Counted from the stretch's first letter, positions 32,801-43,998 are shown. The stretch is 64,000 nucleotides of DNA from Amoebophrya sp. A120 (GCA_905178155.1 CAJINV010000004.1:1364881-1428880); one strand, 5' to 3'. The notes: generated from the sequence alone by a model not told the origin. Translations and numbers: made by a program.

Positions 32801-33427
32801 ACAGGCTATCCTCGCCGGTTGCGAGCAGATCAAGCTGGGTTACGCCATGCGGCAGCGGGAGTCCGACCCCATGTTGCACGAGCTGGTGTGCGTGCAGGCG
32901 CAGCCGACCAACCAGCTGGCGTCCCAGATTTCCCTCTCCTTAAACAACGCGTTTGGCATTCTCCGGCACATCATCGACACTTTGCGGGACCAGGAGGATG
33001 GCTCGTTTATCTTCCTGAAGGACCCGAACAAACCGATCCTGCGACTCTACTCCGTGCCGGACGGGTGCTTTGATCCGGATGAGGAGGACGAGGAGGAGGA
33101 AGATGGTGAGGACGAAGAGGACGCGTCGGATGATATCCTGTGTAAAAACGTCCCCACCCCAGAGTTGTCATGCAGATTTGCCATGACAGGAACATTTGTG
33201 ATGCGCAACCCCATGACAGGCATTTTCAATCGTGTTTGGGAACTTGTAATGCTGTGAACAGGCTGAGCAGATGATTCTGTGACGCGGCTGCACTTGCTAA
33301 CCTGCACTACACTGCATAGTGCAACTTGTCATGCGTGACTCACAAAACTCCTAGGTTTGTGTTGCAAAATCCCAATCCTGACTCTGATGTGGGTACGTTT
33401 TTACTCAGGATAGATGACGACGCATAA
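29840..33427 (+). CDS. EIF3D: Eukaryotic translation initiation factor 3 subunit D
   Basis: eIF3d is part of the eIF3 complex on the 40S ribosome and contributes cap binding for some mRNAs. The match is clear along the length: N-terminal [189 protein letters not shown] and an acidic tail. Ten exons: 29840-29940, 30061-30308, 30507-30611, 30879-31150, 31325-31613, 31752-31889, 32135-32257, 32547-32653, 32805-33133 and 33418-33427. They total 573 codons plus stop, close to the family's usual 550. Six introns are GT-AG and three are introner-like elements. The last element sits three codons before the stop, within the acidic tail. Confidence 0.97.
30612..30873. mobile_element. Introner-like element, family 1, in eIF3d
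   Basis: Ends TATCAAATGCAAAAATGTCT and its inverse, GGGCA duplicated (30607-30611 and 30874-30878). The inner sequence is inverted compared with the copies at 6185 and 39012. Removal gives a [10 protein letters not shown] run in frame. Confidence 0.96.
32258..32541. mobile_element. Introner-like element, family 2, in eIF3d
   Basis: Ends TATTCTGAGTAAAAACGTCC and GACGTTTTTCCTCAGGATA, with GGCGA duplicated. Removal joins LNYFEA to [12 protein letters not shown], the expected eIF3d sequence. Confidence 0.97.
33134..33412. mobile_element. Introner-like element, family 2, three codons before the eIF3d stop
   Basis: Ends TATCCTGTGTAAAAACGTCC and TACGTTTTTACTCAGGATA, with GATGA duplicated. After removal the protein ends ASDDDA and stop. 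Confidence 0.95.
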
Positions 33428-34685
33428 AGAAGAAATTCAAGTTGCGGTCAGATCAACATCTTCCCTGGTCGTGCTGTCCTCTCAGTAGAAGATGTTGACA
33501 TCACCAGGGGAATTTCAAAAGTGCTTCTTGAACAAGATGGCGCGGCTAACGGTGAATTTCTACACGGAAGAGTATGAGTAAGCACTTTTCGTTTTCGACG
33601 CGACCTCCAAAGGAACATCAACATCATCGACAATCGGAGATGACACTGACAACTACCACACCGTCTTCCCACGACCGTCTCAACAAGCAGGAAGTGTACT
33701 GTTAAAGCAAGCAGCCGGAGTCATGAAGAGATCGTTAGGAAGAGCCAAAACGATCCGCGCGGTTCATCTCTTCTAATGCTCTCGGCCGAGCTAGCTGTTT
33801 TGCGATGCGACAAGGACGAAAATTATGTGTCAAGAGGAGAAGTCTTCTTGCGTAGGTTTTCTTGTGCAAGGGGTCGGCTCGTCTGATGCGATGAAGAATA
33901 ACCCATATTTTTATTTTGCTTATACGAAGTAGAACACTACACGACCATGGAGTTATCAAGAGCACAGAGACTGTTTCACAGTCGGACATCAAACTTTTTC
34001 ACTTTTATTTCACCAAGCAAACTTACGCTGCAAACTCAAATGAGATTTTCTTCACCATCTCATCGCAGGATAGTACAACTTCACACGATAATTTGATACG
34101 CTCAACACTTCGAATCCGTCGGAAGAATTTTCAACACCGTTGAATCACACGCCGGTTTGTTTCACGGTGCACAGATTTTACGGTGTTTTGTTGTTCAGAA
34201 TTTATTTCCCGGGCGCACCGCGGTTGTGGTTTTTCTTCTATTTTTAAAATGAACACAGCGCGTATAATTTTATCGTGTTTCAACAGCCGCGTGCCATCTC
34301 GTCGTCGTTGTCACAGCACGACAAATAAACCCGAGCAAAAAAAAGTGGCCGATGAAGGTTCAAAGTCTACTTCCGAGAGTGCAGCGCGTTCTTTCCAGTG
34401 TGGAACACAAAAAGCGCGAAGAACTTCTGCTGTTGTTATAAATTCTTCAATAGTTCTGGTCGATTGCTGCAAAAACCTCTATCGCTCTTGATCTCGAAGT
34501 CTACTTCTACCTAGTTGGCCGCGGGAGTTGAAGAACTACAAACTCGCAACTGAGAGAAAAATATGCCCCCAAGGAGGACGACGCAGCGGTTGTTTAGAAG
34601 CGAGCTTTCCTGATTCGCTTCCTCGCCTAAGCGGGACGTCGCAAACACCGCTTTATTCCCGCGGATCCACCAGCGAGAACATAAC
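33428..34685. other. No supported gene
   Basis: 1.26 kb between eIF3d and the next gene. Frames on both strands are short and motif-free. No repeat ends were recognised. Confidence 0.4.
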
Positions 34686-37600
34686 ATGATTGGGTCCCCG
34701 GGCAAGATTGCGAAGGCCCGGTACCAGGATGCCTTTGACTCGGACATTTTCGCGGCGCCCGCCCGGCAGCAGCAGAAAGCCTACCCCGCGGGCTACCGCC
34801 GCGACCAGAACACGGCCGAGCTTTTCGGCGAGGAGGTATTTGCCCGCGACCTGAAAAAGCAGCAGGGCACCTTCGAACCGCGGGCGGATCCGCTGTCCCC
34901 GAGGAGGAAAAAGTTGCACTTTCTGCAGGGGGGCTCCGTGCCCGAAACGAATCAGCAAGACTTCGAACGGCTGCAAGGGTATGGGCAGGGCCGGGCGCAG
35001 GTCGGGTTTACCGACGACACGGACCATATTGCTATCCCCGGGGAACAAGAGGGAGTTGTTCTTTTCAGTCGGAAGGTTTTGTTTTCATCGTGTCTGTCAT
35101 GATGATTTACGTGCTTTCCGATTTACGTTCTATCCACAGGAATGGTTTAAAATTGGTCACCGATGGCAGATATAAATAGTCTAGTTGAAGAACGCTTCAT
35201 GCATGACAAAAACCCGCCGACTCAGAATTTTTCTCTCGAACAAGAACCACGGCAGCCATCCTGTCGTAAGGAGACATCAGGTGGGAAAGGGAAAAAAGTG
35301 TTTTTCATGGCACTGATTCTGGTGGTTGCTAAATAAAATCACCTTCTCCTGCATACCAACAGTACGTCAAGGTCTAACTGCGAGTGATGCATGTACTTGC
35401 GCTCTCTGGTCGTGCACAGTTCATACCTGTTAATACCTTGCCACCGCGACGGCCGTGTGAGCTTAATAACTAGAGGACTACAGCACCGTGGCTACATACT
35501 AACGTAGCAGCAAGATCATGAAAAAGGAGGTTTTCCTTTCCATACTGAGAGCTGGAGAGCCACATATTTCCCAGCCACGCCAAAGTAAATGCGGAGGAAA
35601 CGCAGGTACGTGATGCTTGAAGAAAAAGGATGCGTAAAACACAGTTTGGTTGGCGGACTTCTTTGTGCGCGTCACAAACTTTATTATTGTGTCGTCCCCG
35701 TCGCGAGGTAGTTTGCGTGAAAAACAGAGATGTAGTCCTTTTCCTCGCTAGGCACCAATCATGTTGTGGTGCACCATTTCGACTACTATCTCACTGTCAC
35801 TAACATCAGGGCAAGTACCAGAACAACAAGATAACGCCGCACTGCTTCAACTGGTTTAACAGCGAGCCCGTTGCGAAGCCACCTCCAAGCGGGTATTATA
35901 GGAAAACTTTTTTTTGGGGATATTCATATTTTGTCATGCGCACTCACTAGCTTGAACAAAATTGTCATGTCAATCTCCAATGTCATAAATCGAAAATGTT
36001 GAATCGATTGTTGAAAAGTTCTATAGTTCGCCAAAAACAAACCACCGCAGCGCCACGAGTTCCGTGACACACCAGGATCGGGCCTACGCCGAGAAGGCGA
36101 GTCATCTGTTCGAGCATGAGACGCCATTGCCGCCCTCGCTGGAATATGCTGTGCAAAAGTATCGTACTCGTATAAATGCAGGTCTTGCATTTACAAATTT
36201 CTTTGTTAAGGCAAATCAGCATTACAAATTTTATTTCTCATGCTGAGAAAATTTGTAATGCATTTATACGAGTACGATACTTTTGCAGTTCATATGGAAT
36301 CACAGCGGGAAAACTACCTTTTGTGGAAATGAAACCTTTTATCCTGAGTAAAAGCGGACCCACACCATAGTTGTCATGCAAATCTGCATGCTTAAAATGT
36401 TTGTCATGCGGAGCCCCATGAGAAGCATTTTCTAAGGGTGTTTTGAAATTTGTCATGCTCCAATCAGCATGAGAGACTAGATCTGTAATGCTGCTGAACT
36501 AGCTCAAACAGCACTACACTACGCGTCCAAATTTGTCATGCGAAACAAGCAAAGTTGGCCGATTTGTCTAGCAGATTTTCCATCTTGACTCTGGTGTGGG
36601 TACGTTTTTACTCAGGATACCTTTGGGCGGGGACTCAGTGTAGCTGTGATGGACAGCAGATCGATCAGCATGTCGTGCATGTTCATGTTGTAGTTGACAA
36701 GAACGCAATAATACTTGTACAGGCCTCAAGAAAGTTGTGGTGCACATGATCAGAAGCTGCAGCGTTCTTCCGGCACGACAAAAGTACTTACTTGATCCGG
36801 TGACGCTACTAGCCACAGTAGAGTGCTAGAGGGAGCAGAACAAAGCTGCTCTGGTACACTCGCTACTGCAATCGGTTTCCACTTGCATACCCGGCGGCAA
36901 TGTCTCAAGAGTCCGAGGATTTGAGAAGAAGAAAAGCAAATCAGTACGATGTTGTCGTGTTTCTTGTACGGTTCTGGCTGTTGTGCATGACAAATTTATT
37001 TGCGACTGTTCGTGGTTGTCGTCGTGAAGGATAAAAATTTATGCGCAGGACAACTTCATCAGGTATTACTCGGATCTTTTCGGCAGAGAAACGCCGGCAA
37101 CAGGGAAAGACGCTCTGGCCGCGTATCATCCGAAGCCGCTCGCTATGAGAAGAAAAAGTTTATTTGTGTTGCAGAGCTTGCACTAGTACTGATTCATTAT
37201 CATTGCATAACAGGAGCGTGTTTTCATTTCGTTGTCGCTACTGGGCAAGCGTAGCGGTAAGAGAAAGAGTTTAGTGTTTTCTGCAACACAATAACTTTTT
37301 TTCTTCCAAACTTCCGAGCCCTGAAGCCAAAATCGCAGTGCACGGGGAGTGGACCTATGAAGGGGGAAAGATTATCACCGAAGAAACTTGTCATGCGATG
37401 AACTATCAGAGACAGAGATCCTGCTTTTGTGCAGCTACTGCAATGACTGTTCCATAGATCTCTGCATTGTCACATTCCTGTAAAGTAGACTTGCCAGCAG
37501 TATGCGCCCAGCTATGCAAGCTAGACGATGTCGTCCTCGTGATAATGAATTTTATTTCTCTCGATAGGTGCGATGCTCGAACAAACGCGCGGTCCGACGA

Positions 37601-38514
37601 GCGACCCATGACGGCAAAGGTATTTACGGTTTTGTGATGCTGAAAACGCATGGGCTTTTTAATTTGTCGTGTGGATTTATTCTCGACTTCAGTTTGCGCG
37701 TTTACAACTTCTCGGATACCCCAAGTGCTAGTGCTTTGTCGGTCAAAACCTAAAAGATAGCCTCACGGCACCACGACTTCGGTACTGTACACAAGATGCT
37801 GACAGTAACGGCAACAGTCGGTTTATTAGAAACCGTCTTCGTCGGTTGAAACTGAAACAGAGGCTTCCGTAGTTGCACCACTGCGTGCCAGAGGCTGCTG
37901 CTTCCAGATTGATTCCAAAAGGTTCGGTTGCGTCGGCCACGTAAGCGGCCTCTTCGGTGCGTCGTGATGTTGACTAAGTGTGAAGATTTCATATGTAATT
38001 TCGGTGGCGTCGTGGTACTTCTAAAGCCCCAAATGAAATAAAACATGCAGCCAAAGATAAAGCGTGTTGAATTTTATCCTCTGTCAGGAGCGGCAATTTC
38101 GGGAGCTGTACCGCACGGAGGTGCCAGAATCCGGGGTATCAAATGTAAAAGTGTCTGGGTCTGGAAACTTGTAATGCTGCGTTGGGGATAGTGTGTGAAT
38201 GCTCTGCAATGCACAGGCAAGCATGAGAAGTATCCGCGCTTCTTTGTGTTGCGTTTTTCGCATGACAAACTGCGTTTTTGCATGACAGGCAAAAGGGTCT
38301 CTTCTTGGACACGCATCACAAACTTTTTGGTGATGTCAGACGAGCATGACAAATCTCAAGATCTTCCAGACCCAGACATATTTGCATTTGATACGGCGCA
38401 AGAGACTACAACCCGGTGGATTCCGAGGTTGCACCTATTGCAACCGACACCTCGAGCAAAGTCAAAAGGTACTTGTATTGGTTTCATGGAAGACTTCTAC
38501 CACTTCACTCATAA
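34686..38514 (+). CDS. Multi-exon protein of unknown function (gene A)
   Basis: Exon 1 starts at 34686 (MIGSPGKIAKARYQDAFDSD) and runs through RQQQKAYPAGYRRDQNTAEL, DPLSPRRKKLHFLQGGSVPE and DDTDHIAIPGEQEG. Later exon pieces are GKYQNNKITPHCFNWFNSEP (35814-35892), DRAYAEKASHLFEHETPLPP (from 36073), DNFIRYYSDLFGRETPATGK (from 37049), SPEAKIAVHGEWTYEGGKII (about 37318-37388), ERQFRELYRTEVPESG (38091-38136), and after an element ARDYNPVDSEVAPIATDTSS. The stop I propose is at 38512-38514. Three introner-like elements lie in it. The reading frame around the two elements near 36145-36620 is not settled: the better frame reaches a stop after NYLLWK. No domain is recognised; proline and aromatic residues in short conserved-looking blocks recall cytoskeletal or flagellar associated proteins, which is a guess. 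Confidence 0.5.
36145..36294. mobile_element. Introner-like element, family 5 (150 bp)
   Basis: The arms GCAAAAGTATCGTACTCGTA and TACGAGTACGATACTTTTGC form a long perfect inverted repeat, with outer ends TATGCTGT and AGTTCATA. TGGAA is duplicated. The arms fill over a third of the element. Confidence 0.93.
36340..36619. mobile_element. Introner-like element, family 2
   Basis: Ends TATCCTGAGTAAAAGCGGAC and TACGTTTTTACTCAGGATA, with CCTTT duplicated (36335-36339 and 36620-36624). Inside are the family words TTGTCATGCAAATCTGCATG and CTCAAACAGCA. Confidence 0.94.
38137..38393. mobile_element. Introner-like element, family 1
   Basis: Ends TATCAAATGTAAAAGTGTCT and its inverse. The flanks CGGGG and CGGCG differ by one base. 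Removal joins EVPESG to ARDYNPVDSE in frame. Confidence 0.92.
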
Positions 38515-38754
38515 TTTCATCCAGGTACAGTATGTAGAGTCCACAACTGCTCCATAAGTACTGATGTTTTTTACGTAGTTCCCCCTCCCCACCCGATGTT
38601 GACGAAAAGTCGTGTACAATATCCCCCCATCAGAGCAGTTTTTTACGAATGTTCTTCCCGGAAAAATGATCATCTCTTGAGATAATATCAAGACAACTTC
38701 TTCATCTTCTTCCAACCGCCACGACTAAACAACGGGGAAGAATCAGAATAAGCT

Positions 38755-41700
38755 ATGGTCCCGGCGCCGGGTGTTTTACTGCACCACCATGCGTCCCGGA
38801 AGACGCTGCCGGACCGCGACTACCACCGCACAAGCCGGCTGTGCGGGACCTACGGCACGCAGCTCTGCGGCAATGTGCCCTCCAACATGGCCCAGTTTAG
38901 CGAGTACGAGCGGCCGAAACAGTTTCCCTTCGACGTCGACAGCAGAACAAGCGCGTTAGTAAAAGCGAGCAACAGCAAAGCGACCAGCCGAAGCAAGAAC
39001 ACGGACGTGGGTATGGATTGCAAATATGTCTGGGTCTGGAAGAGTTGGAACTTGTCATGCGAATTCTGGAATAGGCAAAAATTTGTATTGCATAAGCACC
39101 AAAAGCTTCCCATTTCTTGCTACGCAAATAGGGAATTTCTCATGCGGGATAGACATCAGGAGGCCTGCGCAGATCCTGTACTTAATGCTTTTGCGTGCAT
39201 TAGAGACCAGTTGCGTGATCCAGAAGATGCATGACAAACTCCTGCAATCTTCCAGACCCAGACACTTTTGCATTTGATAGTGGGTTCCACAGCGGCAGGT
39301 CGCGCAGGCGATTTCGATAATTATTGTATTACCGATGTTGAAAACTTTAACCAAAACGACGAGAAACTGCCGGCTGGTTGTACGTCCCAGCACCCGTACC
39401 CCTTCCACACCAACCCGCTGACCGGAACCTCCGCCCAGCGATTGCCCATTTGGTACGGCCGGGCGACTACGCATTGCCAAAATGTCTGGGTCTGGATGGT
39501 TGGAACTTGTAGTGCTAGCTTTCCATACCTAGAAAATCTGTATTGCATAACCAACAAAAGTCGCAACCTCTTTTGTACATGCAAAGACGCAGTTTCTCAT
39601 GCGGATTGCCTGTGAGAAAGCGTTCTGGAAAGTTGTCATGCTGGGTTGCATTCGGAACTGATCGTCCACATTTTAGCATCACAAGTTTCCAGACCCAGAC
39701 ATATTTGCATTTGATAGCGACACAGCTCGCGCGGGACTGCGAATCGCCGCCGCCGGACGAGCAGCGGGCGCGGTATCATTTGTAAAAACGTTCCCACCTC
39801 CCCAGAGTTGTCATGCAGATTTGCAATGACAGGAACATTTGTAATGGGCATCCCCATTAAAGGAATTTGTAGTCGTGTTTTGGCATTTGTAATGCTGTAA
39901 CCAGGATAAGCAGATGGATTTCTGATGCGTTTGCCATTGCTGACCTGCACTACACTATGGACTGGAACTTATGATGCATGAGTCCCAAAACTTCCAGGTT
40001 TGTGTTGCAAAATCCCCATCTTGACTCTGGTGTGGGGACGTTTTTACACAGGATACGCGGGGCATGTTGTTCGGCGGGCTGCAGGTCAGAAGTGGTCTCG
40101 CTATGCAAGAAAACAACCGGGCTCGACGTCCTGAAGAAAGCGAGACTGAGAACACCGCGCGGCACGGCAGCGGGGGGAGCCCGCCGCGGTTGGGCGTGCC
40201 GTGGAGCAGAAGGGAGGTGGAAGAGTGGAACCAGAAGAGCGTGGCGGCGAAAAAACAAATCCTGCACAACGCACATATGGAGTTCTCAAATGTTACATTC
40301 TGAACTGTTACATGAATTTGTAATGCAAGAACGGCCAAAGTGAAAGGGGGAAGATTGCTCCTATTGCATTACAAATTCCGCACAGATTTACATGTTGTTT
40401 GGCCCTCCAGGGATTTTCCATGCGAGGTAGCTTTACCGTCTGGTGGCTCATGGTGGTTTTGCATGACAAATCATGTAACAGTTGAGAATGTAACATTTGA
40501 GAATCCCATAGCACACGCGGACCTGCTCTCCCCCTACGAAATCAGGACCAACTCGGGAAGTCGAGCGGCTAGTTATCAAAGAGAAAAATCCCCCCTCCCC
40601 ATATCGAACAGGCACGTTTCCGAAAATTTGCGTTGCTGATTTGAGGTCACAAATCGCACCTGTCTTGCAAGAAGACAAGGGCAGAAGCTTCCGCCCCATT
40701 ATGGAAGCGATTTGTCATGCTGTTGGGCCTAAAGGGAAGCCGTTTGCCATGCTGAACAACTAGACCCATACGCCCCTACCTAGCCTGGGGATCTGGCCGC
40801 AGTGCCTCTCTGCAATACAAACCTGATTTGTGTACACAAATCCAGCGTCGCAAATTCCGTTTTGATATGGGGAGGGGGGATTTTTCCTCTCAATACTAGT
40901 CCCAGAGGGCAACTTGTTCCACAGGGCGGTAGTAGTTGTACTAAGAATTATGGTGAGACGACCACGACGGGTGCGACTTTATCTTCTCTCAATGCCGTTT
41001 CATCTAGTATAACTGGTGGTAGCAATGGCCAGGTCGAAGATGCAGAAACAAGCAGCAAAATGAATTCAGGAGAAGCTGCGGCAAAAAAGGATGATGGGAA
41101 CTACACGAAGATGAACACGATTAAGAGCACCCATGATTCTGCTGCGGCCGGCAGAAATAATTTTCATCATATCACACAGAAAAAAGCTGGCAGGGCATTA
41201 CTATCTATTATATTCATGCGAAAAAAGAGGTCTACAGAGGGTTGAAGGGAGGTGGCCGAGAGGTCAAAAAGAGGTCAACAGAGGTCAAAAAGAGGTCGAC
41301 AGAGGTGGAGAGGTGGCGCGGGAGGTCGTTCGGGAGGGTGGCCGAGAGGTGGCGCGGGTATAGCCAGCCGAACCGTTCACCCTAAAGCCGCGCCTATGGG
41401 GCCCGGAGGTGGCCGAGAGAGTCCCGAGAGGGTAGGCGAGAGGGGGACAGAGGTGCCGAGAGGTTGCGCGAATAAGGGCGAACCTCTCGCGCACCCTCCT
41501 GGCCACCTCTCGGCCACCTCTGTAGACCTCTACTGGCGAGTATAGCTGGACTATTAGCAGCACCTCTCGGGAGAGGTGAAAAAGAGGGTCTGCGAGAGGG
41601 TCAAAAAAACCCGAATCCCCCCGGCACGCGACCGGTGTTGTTTGGGCCTTTTCATCGCGCAGGCCCACACCCTTTCGCGCTACCTTCTCGCGCTACCCTC

Positions 41701-43998
41701 TCGCGCCACCCTCTCGCGCGACCCTCTCGCGCTACCCTCTCGCGCCAACGATTTCCGCCGGGAAGCAAATAGGGCGGGGGCGTGTGGGTGATCAAAAAAG
41801 GGCAGCGCGGCCCCCGTATTGCTTCCTTCGGCGCCTATGAATGTCGAGTCAGCTTCTCTTCGCCCCCAAGCTTCGCTGCAGCTGCTCTCTGCGCATAGCC
41901 CCTGCAGGCGCGGGAAGCGCGCAGGAGGCCCTGCGGGTTGACATGGCGAAAACCGAGCCAGTAGCTCCCTCGGTCTGTAGTTGCGCTGTGTCCAAAGCTC
42001 CGGCGCTGCGGTCCAGCCCGCGCATTGTCCTGCCCCGCCACAACAGCCTTGCGCTCCGGCGTTAGCCGGAGCATGGCTGGTATTTGTAATGCAAAAATAA
42101 ATACGCAAAAAAATCTGTATTGCATACCCGAAACAGCATGCTATGGGGCCACCCATGGGAGATCTTTCTGTGTATTTATTTTTGCATTACAAATGTGACC
42201 TGCCAGCTTTTTTCTGTGGGATACATCAATCCAGCTACGCACTGAATTTCACCCGGTACCACGACCAGGAGCTGACAGCCAACCGCGATTTGCCGAAGAA
42301 TCCAGACTATCAACTGCAAATGAGCCTGCGTCCGGAAACTGACTCACAACACTTCTTTCCATGCACGTTTTGGATGAAGACCCGTGATGTCGGCAGTGCA
42401 TAGCTAAAACATGATCAGAGATTTATTTTGTGAGGGCTAGCTGATGCCGATACTGCATGGGAAATGCCCCCTCTGCGTGACAAAAACGCGACTTCTGTTG
42501 CTGCTCACTCAATACAGATTTTTGGAGAATTAAACAAGGGCAGCATCATGATCCAAAGGCAGCATCATGATCATGGAGAATTATCCAAAGTAACGATGTA
42601 GATGCAGGAGACGTATTTGCAGTGCATACCCACTTCTCGATCCTCCGGTCACCGCGGTTCGTCGAAAAGGGCCAGTTCACGGGGCCGTATCTACTGTTGA
42701 TTTGTTTTTTCAACACTACAGCAATTATGAACGATGTTGCTGGAGGTACACCAGAAATCGAAAACTAGCCCGGCGAAACAATCAACAAAGCAGCGACCTC
42801 CTCTACGAGCCTGTGCTGGTCACTTCTTCCTTTCTCCAACAGCTACAAGAATCAATCTGCAACCATGGGGGGTCGTTCGAGGAACAAAGATTAATGGAAA
42901 AACGCCTTCTCTCTTCTATGCTTTTCAGTGCTGACAGAGGTTCTTCCACAAGTCTAAGTATCTTCACCCCCGCACTTGCCGGGCGATGCCAGCAATAATT
43001 CCACACACAAAATAATGGAACTTCTTTGCGTTTTGCAATAAAGTAAACTTTAGCTTATTGAACAGAAAACAAATTCAAATACAGAGGCGACGTTACGGAG
43101 CCGGGTTCTCTGATGCACCAGAAACACATGAAGAGCTCCCTCGTGCGCGACACATTCTACGAGCGTGCCGCGTCCGCCCGGGCCTGGGAAGTTGCAGAGC
43201 TGTTTATGACATTGAAAAATATTTTCATGTTCTTCCTCGTTCTTCTCGTTGAATCGCGACATCATGTTTTTGTCATGCAATAAATGCACAAGTACACACC
43301 AAGATTTTTCACAACACGAGGACGAGGAAGGAGATTTCAGCTTCATAGTTGCGGTTAGCGGACTGGATCCGTACGAGGACGAGCAGACCGTGAAAACGTA
43401 CTAAAAGAAATTTGTAAAAATCATGCTTTGTGTACTGATGTACGTACTTATGCTCTTTTGTGCATGAGAGATGAGCACTGTCATGCGAAGGATGATTTGT
43501 AAAAGTACGTGTGAAGATGAAGATCTCACGCCCGCGCTTGAAATTGATTTCAGATTCAGGCGCCTCAGTGCTTGACAAGAAAAATTGAAATCCATTTATT
43601 GACAGGAAATGCCGGGGATTCGGGTGCCACATCGTGAAAGTGATGCTGGATTTGGATCCTGTGTTTAGGAAAGAGAAAATCAGTTCATCTGGTGTGCTTA
43701 CTTACAACGTGCCTGCAGCTGTGGTCTCCTGGTCATGACAAAAAAAATTGTGGAAAGGCGATTGCGCTTTTTTTACGCGACGACAGAAAAGAACAAGAAG
43801 TGTTTAAGTAGTACAACATCGTAAGTACGCCTTCGACACCAGCTGATTTTATTTCCCTTCATACCAGCGAACAGGTGTAAAGGGCGGGCGAAGCTGATTC
43901 TGCGCTACAACCCGGACGAGAACGATTTAAACGGATTGATCGACAAAATCCAGGCGCACATTGGCTGGCACGTGCTCTTCCTCGGGGACGAAGCTTGA
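38755..43998 (+). CDS. Multi-exon protein of unknown function (gene B), six introner-like elements
   Basis: The start at 38755 (MVPAPGVLLHHHASRKTLPD) is chosen because no upstream acceptor keeps this frame open. The coding path reads TSRLCGTYGTQLCGNVPSNM, then FDNYCITDVENFNQNDEKLP, HPYPFHTNPLTGTSAQRLPI, RRPEESETENTARHG, EVEEWNQKSVAAKKQILHNA, HADLLSPYEIRTNSGSRAAS and a Ser/Thr/Asn-rich stretch. A 1-kb GT-AG intron (41230 to about 42231) then joins MRKKS to YALNFTRYHDQELTANRDLP. The 3' exons give FSILRSPRFVEKGQFTGPGD, HQKHMKSSLVRDTFYERAAS, DFSFIVAVSGLDPYEDEQTV, CRGFGCHIVKVMLDLDPVF and CKGRAKLILRYNPDENDLNG, with the stop at 43996. Phases match at every join I checked. I recognise no domain family. 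Confidence 0.65.
39012..39280. mobile_element. Introner-like element, family 1
   Basis: Starts TATGGATTGCAAATATGTCT, ends in the inverse GCATTTGATA, and GTGGG is duplicated. Same genomic orientation as the copy at 6185, which lies in a minus-strand gene. Confidence 0.96.
39468..39716. mobile_element. Introner-like element, family 1
   Basis: Starts TACGCATTGCCAAAATGTCT, ends in the inverse, with GCGAC duplicated. Removal joins WYGRA to TQLARDCESP. The exon between it and the next element is 52 bases. Confidence 0.95.
39774..40055. mobile_element. Introner-like element, family 2
   Basis: Starts TATCATTTGTAAAAACGTTC and ends GACGTTTTTACACAGGATA, with CGCGG duplicated. Its ends differ from the other family 2 copies in CATTTGT for CCTGAGT. 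Confidence 0.94.
40276..40510. mobile_element. Introner-like element, family 4 variant
   Basis: Starts TATGGAGTTCTCAAATGTTA and ends TAACATTTGAGAATCCCATA, with GCACA duplicated. The core arms CTCAAATGTTACATTCT replace CTCAAACGTTACAATAG of the other copies. Removal joins ILHNAH to ADLLSPYEIR. Confidence 0.94.
40574..40895. mobile_element. Introner-like element, family 3
   Basis: Starts TATCAAAGAGAAAAATCCCC, ends GATTTTTCCTCTCAATA, with CTAGT duplicated. Here both ends are the GAGGAAAAATCCCC type, whereas other copies pair that end with the GGGGGCTTTTTTCA type. Confidence 0.94.
41240..41760. repeat. GA-rich then CT-rich short repeats inside a gene B intron
   Basis: The left part repeats AGAGGTCAA and GAGAGGTGGC words; the right part repeats CCTCTCGCGCTACC and CCTCTCGCGCCACC with a period of about 13 bases (41680-41745). 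The two parts are partly inverted copies (CACCTCTCGGGAGAGGTG is a local palindrome near 41560). It lies within the 41230-42231 intron. Confidence 0.8.
42076..42195. repeat. Inverted repeat, introner-like, no duplication found
   Basis: The arms ATTTGTAATGCAAAAATAAA and TTTATTTTTGCATTACAAAT are about 24 bp and almost perfect. The inner sequence has a TGTATTGCATA word. I found no 5-bp duplication. It sits near the 3' end of the large gene B intron, so it may be a nested insertion or the element whose outer edges have decayed. Confidence 0.6.
42308..42628. mobile_element. Introner-like element, family 1, degenerate
   Basis: Left end TATCAACTGCAAATGAGCCT, right end ACGTATTTGCAGTGCATA. The central TCTGGGTCTGG motif is worn to CGTCCGGAAACTG, but inner words such as TGTGAGGGCTAGCTGATGCC match the copy at 30612. 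Removal joins DLPKNP to HFSILRSPRF. It is longer than typical members, perhaps through a small tandem duplication (AGCATCATGATC, about 42543-42575). Confidence 0.7.
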
